From Verrucomicrobiia bacterium (GTDB lineage: Bacteria; Verrucomicrobiota; Verrucomicrobiia; Limisphaerales; JAUIHU01), in assembly GCA_030432175.1 (NCBI GenBank), contig JAUIHU010000313.1, positions 1 to 5,890 on the forward strand: 5,890 bases of DNA, in the 5' to 3' direction. Both the position numbers and the translations under genes were made by a program. Within the stretch, counting starts at the first letter, position 1. The number at the start of each line of letters is the position of its first letter. This document shows positions 1-5,539 of the stretch, piece after piece. Below the pieces are notes generated by a model. It ran no database searches, was not told the DNA's origin, and saw nothing but the letters and a program-made list of their open reading frames with translations.

Positions 1-397
1 CCTGGCCTTCTGGTTGCAATTCATTTGGATAATCCACCGACTCAGCGATCCACAGACGACCTCGATGATCAAATGCCAACCATAGCGGTTTGATGATATC
101 CGGTTCATTTGCGTAAAGATCAAACTGGAACCCTGGAAACGAAACCAGGTGTTTCATGGACTCTTCTGGCGAGAGCGGTTTTTGCATTTTGCGAATTGGC
201 TCTCCCTGCGTTCCCCATGCTGCGCCGGGAGTGTAATTGGGGAGACGGTCCGGCGCTTCCATGTACTCGAAAGGGGGCAGGTTGTCCCTGATTTCCAACT
301 GGGTGTTGGTGTAATCAAAGGACTGTCCGTGCGCCATTGAAGCCATCATTGGAATCAATACTGCGCCAGATCTGAGGAGATGATATATTCGTTTCAT
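1..397 (-). CDS. PVC-type membrane-bound dehydrogenase, N-terminal part (cut by window edge)
   Basis: Reading the minus strand from the ATG at 397-395 gives 132 open codons to the left edge, so the gene is partial. Residues 1-25 form a Sec signal peptide: basic MKR start, hydrophobic core, and a likely cleavage after AHGQ, so the product is exported. Residues 60-125 carry the recognisable part: WGTQGEPI, PLSPEES, FPGFQFDLYANEPDIIKP, then LAFDHRGRLWIAES followed by DYPNE. This matches the opening blade of the beta-propeller in the putative membrane-bound dehydrogenase domain (TIGR02604-type) expanded in Planctomycetes and Verrucomicrobia. Full members are usually around 1000 residues, often with HEAT repeats and a C-terminal cytochrome c domain, none of which is visible here. 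The substrate is unknown; a sugar or alcohol dehydrogenase role is only inferred for the family. It is transcribed divergently from the gene at 579. A weak purine stretch (AGAAGAG on the minus strand) precedes the ATG. Confidence 0.85.
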   Translation of the reverse strand, partial: MKRIYHLLRSGAVLIPMMASMAHGQSFDYTNTQLEIRDNLPPFEYMEAPDRLPNYTPGAAWGTQGEPIRKMQKPLSPEESMKHLVSFPGFQFDLYANEPDIIKPLWLAFDHRGRLWIAESVDYPNELQPEGQ

Positions 398-529
398 TTT
401 GAACTCTTCTGTGATGTCCTTGATTAAAAAGAAAGGGGAAGAATCTCTCCAGCGTGAAATTTATTCCTTGCCAATTTTGTGGTCCTCCGACTCAATCCCC
501 AAAAGCCTGAACCAATCCAAGCGTCCATG

Positions 530-543
530 TTGATCCTGATCAG
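530..543. promoter_or_regulatory. FNR-like box (weak candidate)
   Basis: The sequence reads TTGAT-CCTG-ATCAG, nine of ten matches to the FNR/ANR consensus TTGAT-N4-ATCAA. It lies in the divergent intergenic region, about 36 bp before the start chosen for the secreted protein. A site this short can arise by chance and no convincing -10 element sits beside it. It is recorded because a second Crp/Fnr-type palindrome occurs at 3586-3603. Confidence 0.2.
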
Positions 544-568
544 CTTTCCGGTGATTGATTGGGCTCCT

Positions 569-572
569 GAGG
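569..572 (+). promoter_or_regulatory. Ribosome binding site that decides the start of the secreted protein
   Basis: GAGG here lies 6 nt before the ATG at 579 and 9 nt before the ATG at 582. It would fall inside the coding sequence if translation began at the in-frame TTG at 555, and it directly abuts the ATG at 573. It therefore favours 579 or 582 as the true start. Confidence 0.5.
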
Positions 573-578
573 ATGACA

Positions 579-1202
579 ATGATGAGAATGATTCAACCGT
601 TTTATTTGATCGGCGCGCTGACATTTTTAATAATCAACGCAGTGATTGCGCAGAGTGATGAGGTGACACCGGATTCCGATGGATACATTCATCATTGGCT
701 CATGTTGGGGCCAATACCACTTGAAGCGGGTGAAACCGGAGCTGAAGCTGTCCAATTCAATGTCATTCGCCGAGAATCCATGCTCCAACCCAGCGAAGGA
801 GAAACTCAAACAGTAGCAGGCTATGAATTGACCTGGCAAAAACACTATTCGGAGTCCGAGGTGTTTGATTTCAACATCATCCTGGAAGACCGGATTGAGA
901 ACGCGATCGGATATCTGGTGGCATATGTCGAAAGTCCGAAAGAAATACGCAATGTGACACTTCTGGCTGGGGGAAATGATCAAACCCGTGTCTATTTCAA
1001 CGGAGAAGAAGTTTCCACATCCACCGAACCCAGAGCCTTGACCAAGGACAGTGACATGGCCAGCGGACTGACATTGAAGCAGGGAATCAATACTGTAATT
1101 TTGAAAGTGGTGAATGAAGTCGGGAACTGGCAGGGATGTTTGCGTTTTATGGATGAAGGCGGCCAGCCAATCACGGAAATTGTTTTAAAGGATGAAGGAT
1201 GA
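579..1202 (+). CDS. Secreted beta-sandwich (jelly-roll-like) protein of unknown function
   Basis: The product is 207 residues. Residues 1-25 are a Sec signal peptide (MMRMIQPFYL, then a hydrophobic run, cleavage likely after AVIAQ), so it is exported. The mature part opens with a HHWLMLGPIPL motif (residues 38-48), like the 'W-x-x-x-G-P-F-P' opening of secreted carbohydrate-active and related proteins of PVC bacteria. Residues 112-190 look like a galactose-binding/PA14-like jelly roll: YLVAYVESP, then LLAGGNDQTRVYFNGEEV (surface loop with 'v-Y-x-N-G-x-x-V'), then LTLKQGINTVILKVVNEVG and WQGCLRF. No catalytic residues can be assigned. I infer ligand or surface binding, perhaps carbohydrate. 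The start was chosen by the GAGG at 569-572; in-frame ATGs at 573, 582 and 588 are alternatives. The gene is divergent from the PVC-type dehydrogenase, and joint regulation is possible. Its last codons and stop are made of a heptamer repeat (1191-1211). Confidence 0.75.
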   Translation: MMRMIQPFYLIGALTFLIINAVIAQSDEVTPDSDGYIHHWLMLGPIPLEAGETGAEAVQFNVIRRESMLQPSEGETQTVAGYELTWQKHYSESEVFDFNIILEDRIENAIGYLVAYVESPKEIRNVTLLAGGNDQTRVYFNGEEVSTSTEPRALTKDSDMASGLTLKQGINTVILKVVNEVGNWQGCLRFMDEGGQPITEIVLKDEG

Positions 1203-1211
1203 AGGATGAAG
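1191..1211 (+). repeat. Heptanucleotide tandem repeat (GATGAAG x3) across a stop codon
   Basis: Three perfect copies of GATGAAG occupy 1191-1197, 1198-1204 and 1205-1211. The stop TGA of the preceding gene (1200-1202) lies in the second copy. Seven is not a multiple of three, so losing or gaining a copy shifts the frame, although the repeat itself supplies a TGA in the current frame. Confidence 0.85.
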
Positions 1212-1228
1212 GACGTCAGTCCTGCCTC

Positions 1229-1272
1229 CTAGCCCTCCGGGCGACCCTTGCGTAGCGAAGGGCGCTAGCCCT
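1229..1272. repeat. GC-rich hairpin bounded by an 8-bp direct repeat, possible dispersed repeat element
   Basis: CTAGCCCT occurs at 1229-1236 and again at 1265-1272. Between them is a stem formed by GCG-(A)-CCCTT (1241-1249) and AAGGG-CGC (1258-1265), with one bulged A and an 8-nt GCGTAGCG loop. The GC-rich block stands out from its surroundings and lies between two unrelated genes, like a repetitive extragenic palindrome. No T tract follows, so a simple intrinsic terminator is not supported. Only one copy is visible here, so dispersal is inferred. Confidence 0.5.
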
Positions 1273-1325
1273 GGGCATGGTGCGATATGGAACAAAAGGT
1301 TGAAGGTGAAATATATGAAGGACAA

Positions 1326-1342
1326 ATTCGGAGCAATTCGGA
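1326..1342 (+). repeat. Helically phased ATTCGGA pair upstream of lolC
   Basis: ATTCGGA occurs at 1326-1332 and 1336-1342, exactly 10 bp apart, so both copies face the same side of the helix. It lies about 65-80 bp before the lolC start and could be a small regulator site. Nothing else supports that role. Confidence 0.3.
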
Positions 1343-1370
1343 ATAAACAGGCCGTCTATATTGGGTTGGC

Positions 1371-1399
1371 TTGACATTTAGTTGGTCGCTTTGCATCGT
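1371..1399 (+). promoter_or_regulatory. Candidate promoter for lolCD
   Basis: TTGACA at 1371-1376 is a perfect -35 hexamer. At the standard 17-bp spacing lies CATCGT (1394-1399), which matches the TATAAT -10 consensus at only three of six positions. Transcription from it would begin a few bases before, or at, the lolC ATG at 1407, which has no Shine-Dalgarno sequence. A leaderless or nearly leaderless mRNA would follow. The weak -10 keeps confidence low. Confidence 0.25.
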
Positions 1400-1406
1400 T
1401 CGCCTC

Positions 1407-2681
1407 ATGTCGCGTCTGCCATTTGAGTTGCAGCTTGCGTTGCGGTATTTGAAGCCCAAACGCACTTTTGTTTCCACGATAACGCTGATCTCAGTCCTTG
1501 GGGTCACGTTGGGTGTGGGAGTGCTGATTATTGTGATCTCGGTCATGAGTGGGTTCGATAAACAGATGCGGGACAAGATTCTTGGTTTCAAATCGCATTT
1601 ACGAATCCAGCGACTCTCTTCTACACTCAAGGATTATGAGAATGTCATCGATATTGTTAAGAAACATCCCAAGGTGAAAGGGGTGGCTCCCTATGTCTGG
1701 GGGAAGGTTTTGGTGGAGAATGAGGCTCCGGACGGGAGTCAGTACTGGGATTCGCAGATCTTGCGAGGACTAGATCCGGAGTTGGAGCCGTCGGTAAGTT
1801 CCATAGCTACTAATATACTGGTTGGCGAGTTTGATTTGTCAGGGAGAAACGCCATCGTAGGATCTGTATTCGCTCGCAATATGGGGTTATTTCTGGGGGA
1901 TACGATTTCCATTTACTCACCCAGCAATCTCAAAAAGATGAAGGAAAACCACGAGAAGGGAACAGAGGAAGTGGTTTTGCCGGATGATTATGAAATCTCG
2001 GGCATTTTTGATGTTGGGTATTACGATTACAATGCCACATTTGTGCTGACATCGTTGTGGAACGCTCAGGACTTATACGGGTTGCTGGATGGTTCGGTGC
2101 ATGGAGTGCTCGTGACATTGAATGATCCGTTCCAGGCCGTCACAGTTCAAAAGGATCTGAAAGAAGTTCTTCCGGAATACTGTGAAGTGATCACCTGGCT
2201 CGAAGAAGACTCTTCTTTGTTTGAAGCTTTATTGGTGGAGAAGCAGGTGATGTTTTATCTGTTGTTTTTTATCATGGTAGTCGCGGCGTTTGGGATCATG
2301 AGCGCGCTGATTACCTTTGTGGTTCAAAAAACCAGAGAGATCGGGGCATTGAAATCGCTGGGGGCTTCGGATCCACAGATCATGGCGATTTTTCTTGGGC
2401 AAAGTTTGATAGTTGGGGTGTTTGGGTCAGTTACCGGACTTGGGTTGGGATTGTTGGCTGTGCGATTTAGAAATGAATTTCTCCTTTTCATGCGCAAGGC
2501 TACGGGATTTGAGCTTTTTCCCGCAGATATCTATCAATTTACCGAACTGCCGGCATTGGTCATTCCGGCAGACATCGTTGTGATTTGCTTCAGCGCATTA
2601 TTTACCTGCGTTTTGGCAGGGGTCGTTCCTGCATGGAGCGCTGGCAAGCTAAAACCTGTGGAAGCTCTGAGACATGAGTGA
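1407..2681 (+). CDS. lolC: Lipoprotein-releasing ABC transporter permease (LolC/LolE/LolF family)
   Basis: This is the inner-membrane permease that, with LolD, extracts outer-membrane-destined lipoproteins and passes them to a periplasmic carrier. The product is 424 residues, normal for the family. The order is: a cytoplasmic amphipathic start with ALRYLKPKR (residues 11-19); TM1 about 24-46 with ISVLGVTLGVGVL; a motif SGFDKQMRDKILGF (48-61); a large periplasmic MacB-like domain to about 275; then TM2 (about 281-305, after EKQVMFYLL), coupling loop KTREIGALKSLGA (308-320), TM3 (about 326-352) and TM4 (about 388-410). It ends KPVEALRHE, typical of the FtsX/LolCE domain. The start is set by homology at MSRLPFELQ. 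An in-frame TTG at 1371 would add 12 residues unlike the family and is rejected. Its last 8 bp overlap lolD (ATGAGTGA), implying translational coupling. Only one permease gene is seen, so a homodimeric LolF-like arrangement is possible. Confidence 0.93.
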   Translation: MSRLPFELQLALRYLKPKRTFVSTITLISVLGVTLGVGVLIIVISVMSGFDKQMRDKILGFKSHLRIQRLSSTLKDYENVIDIVKKHPKVKGVAPYVWGKVLVENEAPDGSQYWDSQILRGLDPELEPSVSSIATNILVGEFDLSGRNAIVGSVFARNMGLFLGDTISIYSPSNLKKMKENHEKGTEEVVLPDDYEISGIFDVGYYDYNATFVLTSLWNAQDLYGLLDGSVHGVLVTLNDPFQAVTVQKDLKEVLPEYCEVITWLEEDSSLFEALLVEKQVMFYLLFFIMVVAAFGIMSALITFVVQKTREIGALKSLGASDPQIMAIFLGQSLIVGVFGSVTGLGLGLLAVRFRNEFLLFMRKATGFELFPADIYQFTELPALVIPADIVVICFSALFTCVLAGVVPAWSAGKLKPVEALRHE

Positions 2682-3372
2682 CGAAACAAAAACAGATCTG
2701 AAACCATTGATTCAGGTCAAACAGCTGACCAAATCCTACCGAATGGGGGAGAGGGAAATTCCTGTTTTGCGTGGGATTGATCTTGAACTGCATCGAAGCC
2801 AGTTCATGTTGTTGCGTGGAGCATCCGGCGCCGGGAAAAGCACATTACTTCACTTGATAGCCGGGTTGGATCAGCCCAATTCAGGTACTGTTGAGTTTGA
2901 TGGTCAGGTGGTCAATGAGATGAGCGCCAGACGGTTGGCTCGCTTGCGAAACTTGAATTTTGGGCTCGTTTTTCAGGCCTACCATTTGTTTCCGGAACTG
3001 GATGCGCTGGAAAACGTCTGTTTGCCAGGAAGAATTGCCAGGAAATCTCCTTCAAAAATCACAGATCGGGCTTTGGAATTACTGGACCGAGTGGGATTGG
3101 GATCCAGAGTACACCATCGACCTGCAGAACTTTCAGGAGGGGAGCAACAGAGGGTGGCTATCGCGAGGGCAATGATCAATGAACCCGAATGTATTCTAGC
3201 GGATGAACCGACTGGAAACCTGGACACGAAAACCGGATCGGAAATCATTGATCTGCTCGAGGAGATCCAGGATGAATCCGGAGCTTTGTTATTGGTGGCG
3301 ACGCATGATGAAAGGTTGGTTGACCGAGTCCCTGAGACATTGGAATTGGTGGATGGATCTTTCGTCGAGTAA
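2674..3372 (+). CDS. lolD: Lipoprotein-releasing ABC transporter ATP-binding protein LolD
   Basis: This is the cytoplasmic ATPase that powers the permease encoded just upstream. The product is 232 residues, the usual LolD size. All nucleotide-binding motifs are intact: Walker A GASGAGKST (49-57), Q-loop glutamine in VFQAYHLFPELDALENV (Q101), signature LSGGEQQR (153-160), Walker B CILADE (173-178) with catalytic E178, D-loop NLD (182-184), and switch histidine H211 in ATHDE. The VFQAYHLFPELDALENV segment is typical of the LolD/MacB/FtsE branch of ABC ATPases, and pairing with a LolC-type permease decides among these. The ATG lies inside the lolC stop region (8-bp overlap), so the two are expected to be cotranscribed and made in step. 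No T-rich intrinsic terminator directly follows the stop. Confidence 0.93.
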   Translation: MSDETKTDLKPLIQVKQLTKSYRMGEREIPVLRGIDLELHRSQFMLLRGASGAGKSTLLHLIAGLDQPNSGTVEFDGQVVNEMSARRLARLRNLNFGLVFQAYHLFPELDALENVCLPGRIARKSPSKITDRALELLDRVGLGSRVHHRPAELSGGEQQRVAIARAMINEPECILADEPTGNLDTKTGSEIIDLLEEIQDESGALLLVATHDERLVDRVPETLELVDGSFVE

Positions 3373-3374
3373 AT

Positions 3375-3413
3375 TTTGACACCCAAAGAGAGTGGCACAG
3401 TCTTTGACACCCA
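3375..3413 (+). repeat. Direct repeat of TTTGACACCCA
   Basis: The 11-mer TTTGACACCCA occurs at 3375-3385 and 3403-3413, starts 28 bp apart, immediately after the lolD stop. Each copy contains TTGACA. The pair could be duplicated -35-like or regulator half-sites, or a remnant of a local duplication. Confidence 0.5.
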
Positions 3414-3482
3414 GATTGTGACCGCTCAGGAATGGTTCCTGTTTACTGGTTCATCCTGCTTCAAATGCTGGATTCACTCATC

Positions 3483-3507
3483 GGGCCGGCGCTTAGCGGT
3501 CGGTCCC
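3483..3507. repeat. Imperfect GC-rich hairpin around CGCTTAGCG
   Basis: GGGCCG (3483-3488) pairs with CGGTCCC (3501-3507), and CGC (3490-3492) with GCG (3496-3498) across a TTA loop, leaving a small G/GT internal loop and one G-T or bulged position. The GC-rich block stands out from its surroundings. No T tract follows, so it is not a standard terminator. It resembles extragenic palindromes with a GCGCTTAGCG core that I recall from planctomycete and verrucomicrobial genomes, which I cannot verify here. Confidence 0.4.
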
Positions 3508-3585
3508 CAGGACGCCATCCAACTTGAATCACACCCGTTGGGGATGCATCCTCAATTCATCATTGCTAATGAACAAAGTAAGAGC

Positions 3586-3603
3586 TTGTGAAAAATTTCA
3601 CAA
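3586..3603. promoter_or_regulatory. Crp/Fnr-family-type operator palindrome
   Basis: TTGTGAAA (3586-3593) and TTTCACAA (3596-3603) are perfect inverted repeats around a central AA. Read as a Crp site this is TGTGA-N6-TCACA, exactly the E. coli CRP half-sites and spacing. It is centred about 108 bp before the start of the exported cupredoxin-like gene and its ctaA-ctaB neighbours. An RNA hairpin is a weaker alternative because the loop would be only 2 nt and no T tract follows directly. Confidence 0.5.
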
Positions 3604-3702
3604 AGCGCTTGCGGCTCAATTTTTAGCAAGGTAGGTTTCAACGGTTCTTTCAGTTAAAAGAAAATAATACCTATCAACATTCGTATGTTAGCCTAAGCAA
3701 CG

Positions 3703-4386
3703 ATGAAATTTGATTCGCCAAATCGACACATCTTAAAACGGGGTCCCCTGCAGTTGATTTCAGCTGTGATGATTTCGTTTTTATGTTGGATCGGTGTGAT
3801 GACACCCACGTTGAATGCAGCCGAATTGGCGGGACGATTTCTTGCTGGTGGAACGAGTCCAAACAACTTTCCAATCATTGTTATAATTAAACCTGAAGGT
3901 ACGAACACATCAGCTGCAAAATTTGAACCGGACGAGCGAACAGTCAGGGTATTGTGCACAGGTGGTCGGTTCAGTCATAAAGTAACTCTGGTTTCGTCCA
4001 ATGATACTCTGATTTTTAAAAATCTTGATTCCAACCCGATTTTGCTCTTTGGAATCCACGGGCAGCACATTGATCAGCGCTTGTTTTTGCCGATGCGAGG
4101 CAGTTCCGAAAGCGTTCGCTACACCGCAAAATTTCCTCAAATAATCAGGTGGATAAATCAATCATCGCAGGAAACGTGCTTGGTTTACATGACCAATGCT
4201 CCCTGGACTCAAGTACTAGAGCAACCTGGCGAGTTCAGAATGAGGAACATACCAGAGGGAGACTATCTACTAACAATCCTTGACCTGAATCTAGGTTCCA
4301 TCACCCAGACAATTCAATTGAACAGCGCCGAAACCAGATTTGTGGCCTTTCACCGAACAGATAACGGGTTGAGCTGGGTGGAATAA
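3703..4386 (+). CDS. Exported cupredoxin-like / carboxypeptidase-regulatory-like protein with degenerate copper site
   Basis: The product is 227 residues. A long basic N-region and hydrophobic stretch (about 17-34) with likely cleavage after LNAA (40) show export. Residues 41-65 and about 175-206 (PGEFRMRNIPEGDYLLTI) look like the beta-strand pieces of a carboxypeptidase-regulatory-like fold. Residues about 80-172 look like a plastocyanin-type domain. This layout resembles small PVC and proteobacterial proteins often labelled 'methylamine utilization protein' or plastocyanin-like. Aligned by eye to the family's F-x-N-x-D...HNVF and C-x-x-H-x-x-M patterns, the ligand positions read Ile113, Cys159 (kept), Tyr162 and Asn165. 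A type-1 copper centre is therefore unlikely. It lies 19 bp before ctaA, so it is probably in the same operon and may act in periplasmic oxidase assembly (inference). No Shine-Dalgarno sequence is evident. A Crp-type palindrome lies about 100 bp upstream. Confidence 0.7.
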   Translation: MKFDSPNRHILKRGPLQLISAVMISFLCWIGVMTPTLNAAELAGRFLAGGTSPNNFPIIVIIKPEGTNTSAAKFEPDERTVRVLCTGGRFSHKVTLVSSNDTLIFKNLDSNPILLFGIHGQHIDQRLFLPMRGSSESVRYTAKFPQIIRWINQSSQETCLVYMTNAPWTQVLEQPGEFRMRNIPEGDYLLTILDLNLGSITQTIQLNSAETRFVAFHRTDNGLSWVE

Positions 4387-4405
4387 CACTATCAGGACTT
4401 TATCA

Positions 4406-5536
4406 ATGCAGCACGAGCAGATACTCAGTAAAAAATCGTCAAAATGGATGACCCGGTTTTTATGGTTCACATCCTTGAACGTCCTGGCGCTTCTGGGACT
4501 TGGGGGGCTTGTTACTAGTAAAGGCGTTGGAATGGCGGTCCCTGATTGGCCAACCACATTTGGTTATAACATGTTCTTTCTGCCCTGGGATAAATGGGTG
4601 ATGGGAGGCGGTGTTTTTGAAGAGCATTCACATCGCGTGTTTGCCTCCTGGGTAGGATTTCTGACATTGATTATCGGTGGTGGATTAGCAGCGCTTGACA
4701 CCCGGAAATGGGTGCGAAGACTCGGATACCTGGCCGTTTTTCTGGTGATTCTGCAAGGAATCCTGGGAGGTCTTAGAGTTCGATTGATGAAGGATGAAAT
4801 CGGGATATTTCACGCTGCCCTGGCGCAAGTGTTTCTATGTCTGATACTTTGGTTGTCCTGGTGTCGGACACGTACCTGGTTCCGTCTTGGGGGGCAGGTA
4901 CTTCCTTCAGTCCGTCAAAAAGGCAGCGCATTGTTCTGGGTTTTTACCTTTATGATATTCATGCAGCTTATATTTGGCGCAGTAATGCGACATGAGCATG
5001 CCGGACTCGCGGTTCCTGATTTTCCAACCGCATATGGAAGTTGGGCATGGCCTGATACAACTGAATCAGCCATTGAAACGATTAATGAAGAACGATGGAT
5101 CAATGGCGAAGCTACCGGATCTTACATTACAGCTTTCCAGATCAACGTTCACATGCTGCACCGATTGGGAGCTGTTTTGGTAACCATTGCTGCTGTTTTT
5201 ACATTTTGGCGTTTGTTGAAAGGGGACGGCCAACAAGGCAACCGCAAACTCGCCGCATCTATCGCTTTACTGATGATTTTTCAAATCAGCCTGGGAGCAT
5301 CGACTATTTGGACTAAAAAATCGGCTGATGTTGCGACCTTCCACATGCTGACTGGAGCCGTCATTCTAGGATACTCTTTTCTGCTGTCCGTTAGCGCTAC
5401 ACAGGCGCGAAAGAATTTCCTGCGATCCCAGAACCAATCCAGAGCTGATTTCAACGCTGATGAAGATGAAATTAAAGTCAGGGAAGCGTCTCTGAAAACT
5501 GAAGGCAAGCAAGAACGGGAGGTAGCTTTAACCTGA
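4406..5536 (+). CDS. ctaA: Heme A synthase (COX15/CtaA family)
   Basis: An inner-membrane enzyme that oxidises the C8 methyl of heme O to the formyl group of heme A for aa3-type oxidases. The product is 376 residues with about eight TM helices (roughly 15-36, 78-98, 105-125, 132-152, 174-194, 250-270, 281-301, 312-332). The family's two-fold repeat is visible: AVPDWPTTFG (44-53) and AVPDFPTAYG (202-211). Expected heme-binding histidines are present: E73-x-x-H76-R77, H136 (IFHAALAQ), H252 in HMLHR, and H313 (TFHMLTG). The cysteine pair of the first external loop known from Bacillus CtaA is absent; the only cysteines are C145 and C153. AGGA at 4394-4397 lies 8 nt before the ATG, a good ribosome binding site. 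The last 40 or so residues are a charged, acidic tail beyond TM8. ctaB follows after 102 bp, matching the pathway order. Confidence 0.93.
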   Translation: MQHEQILSKKSSKWMTRFLWFTSLNVLALLGLGGLVTSKGVGMAVPDWPTTFGYNMFFLPWDKWVMGGGVFEEHSHRVFASWVGFLTLIIGGGLAALDTRKWVRRLGYLAVFLVILQGILGGLRVRLMKDEIGIFHAALAQVFLCLILWLSWCRTRTWFRLGGQVLPSVRQKGSALFWVFTFMIFMQLIFGAVMRHEHAGLAVPDFPTAYGSWAWPDTTESAIETINEERWINGEATGSYITAFQINVHMLHRLGAVLVTIAAVFTFWRLLKGDGQQGNRKLAASIALLMIFQISLGASTIWTKKSADVATFHMLTGAVILGYSFLLSVSATQARKNFLRSQNQSRADFNADEDEIKVREASLKTEGKQEREVALT

Positions 5537-5539
5537 GAT

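Larger units (their letters stand above)
3373..3702. other. 330-bp gene-free region between lolD and the cytochrome oxidase maturation genes
   Basis: No credible gene is seen on either strand. The only long open frame (TTG at 3376 to 3591) has no ribosome binding site, no recognisable motif and low-complexity junction-like content. The stretch holds a repeated TTTGACACCCA, an imperfect GC hairpin (3483-3507) and a perfect Crp-type palindrome (3586-3603). After about 3620 it turns AT-rich up to the ATG at 3703, as expected of a promoter region. AATAAT (3663-3668) and TATGTT (3684-3689) are possible -10 elements, neither with a good -35 partner. Confidence 0.7.

Noticed and set aside
109..340. 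Two short plus-strand frames near the left edge
   Set aside because: They lie opposite the clearly coding minus-strand PVC-type dehydrogenase.
555..578. Upstream TTG start for the secreted protein
   Set aside because: It would put the GAGG ribosome binding site inside the gene and add residues ahead of a good signal peptide.
627..983. 118-codon minus-strand frame opposite the secreted protein
   Set aside because: The plus strand encodes a coherent signal peptide and beta-sandwich. The antisense product shows no motif.
1371..1406. TTG start for lolC adding 12 residues
   Set aside because: The family begins at MSRLPFELQ-like sequence, and the added residues (MTFSWSLCIVRL) have no family match. 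TTGACA here reads better as a -35 element.
1265..1630. 121-codon minus-strand frame at the start of lolC
   Set aside because: It overlaps the conserved TM1 region of lolC and starts with no ribosome binding site. It is an antisense shadow.
2979..3410. 143-codon minus-strand frame opposite lolD
   Set aside because: Serine-rich antisense shadow of an intact ABC ATPase.
3376..3591. 71-codon open frame (TTG start) after lolD
   Set aside because: No ribosome binding site, no recognisable domain, and it runs through the direct repeat and the GC hairpin. It is more likely non-coding.
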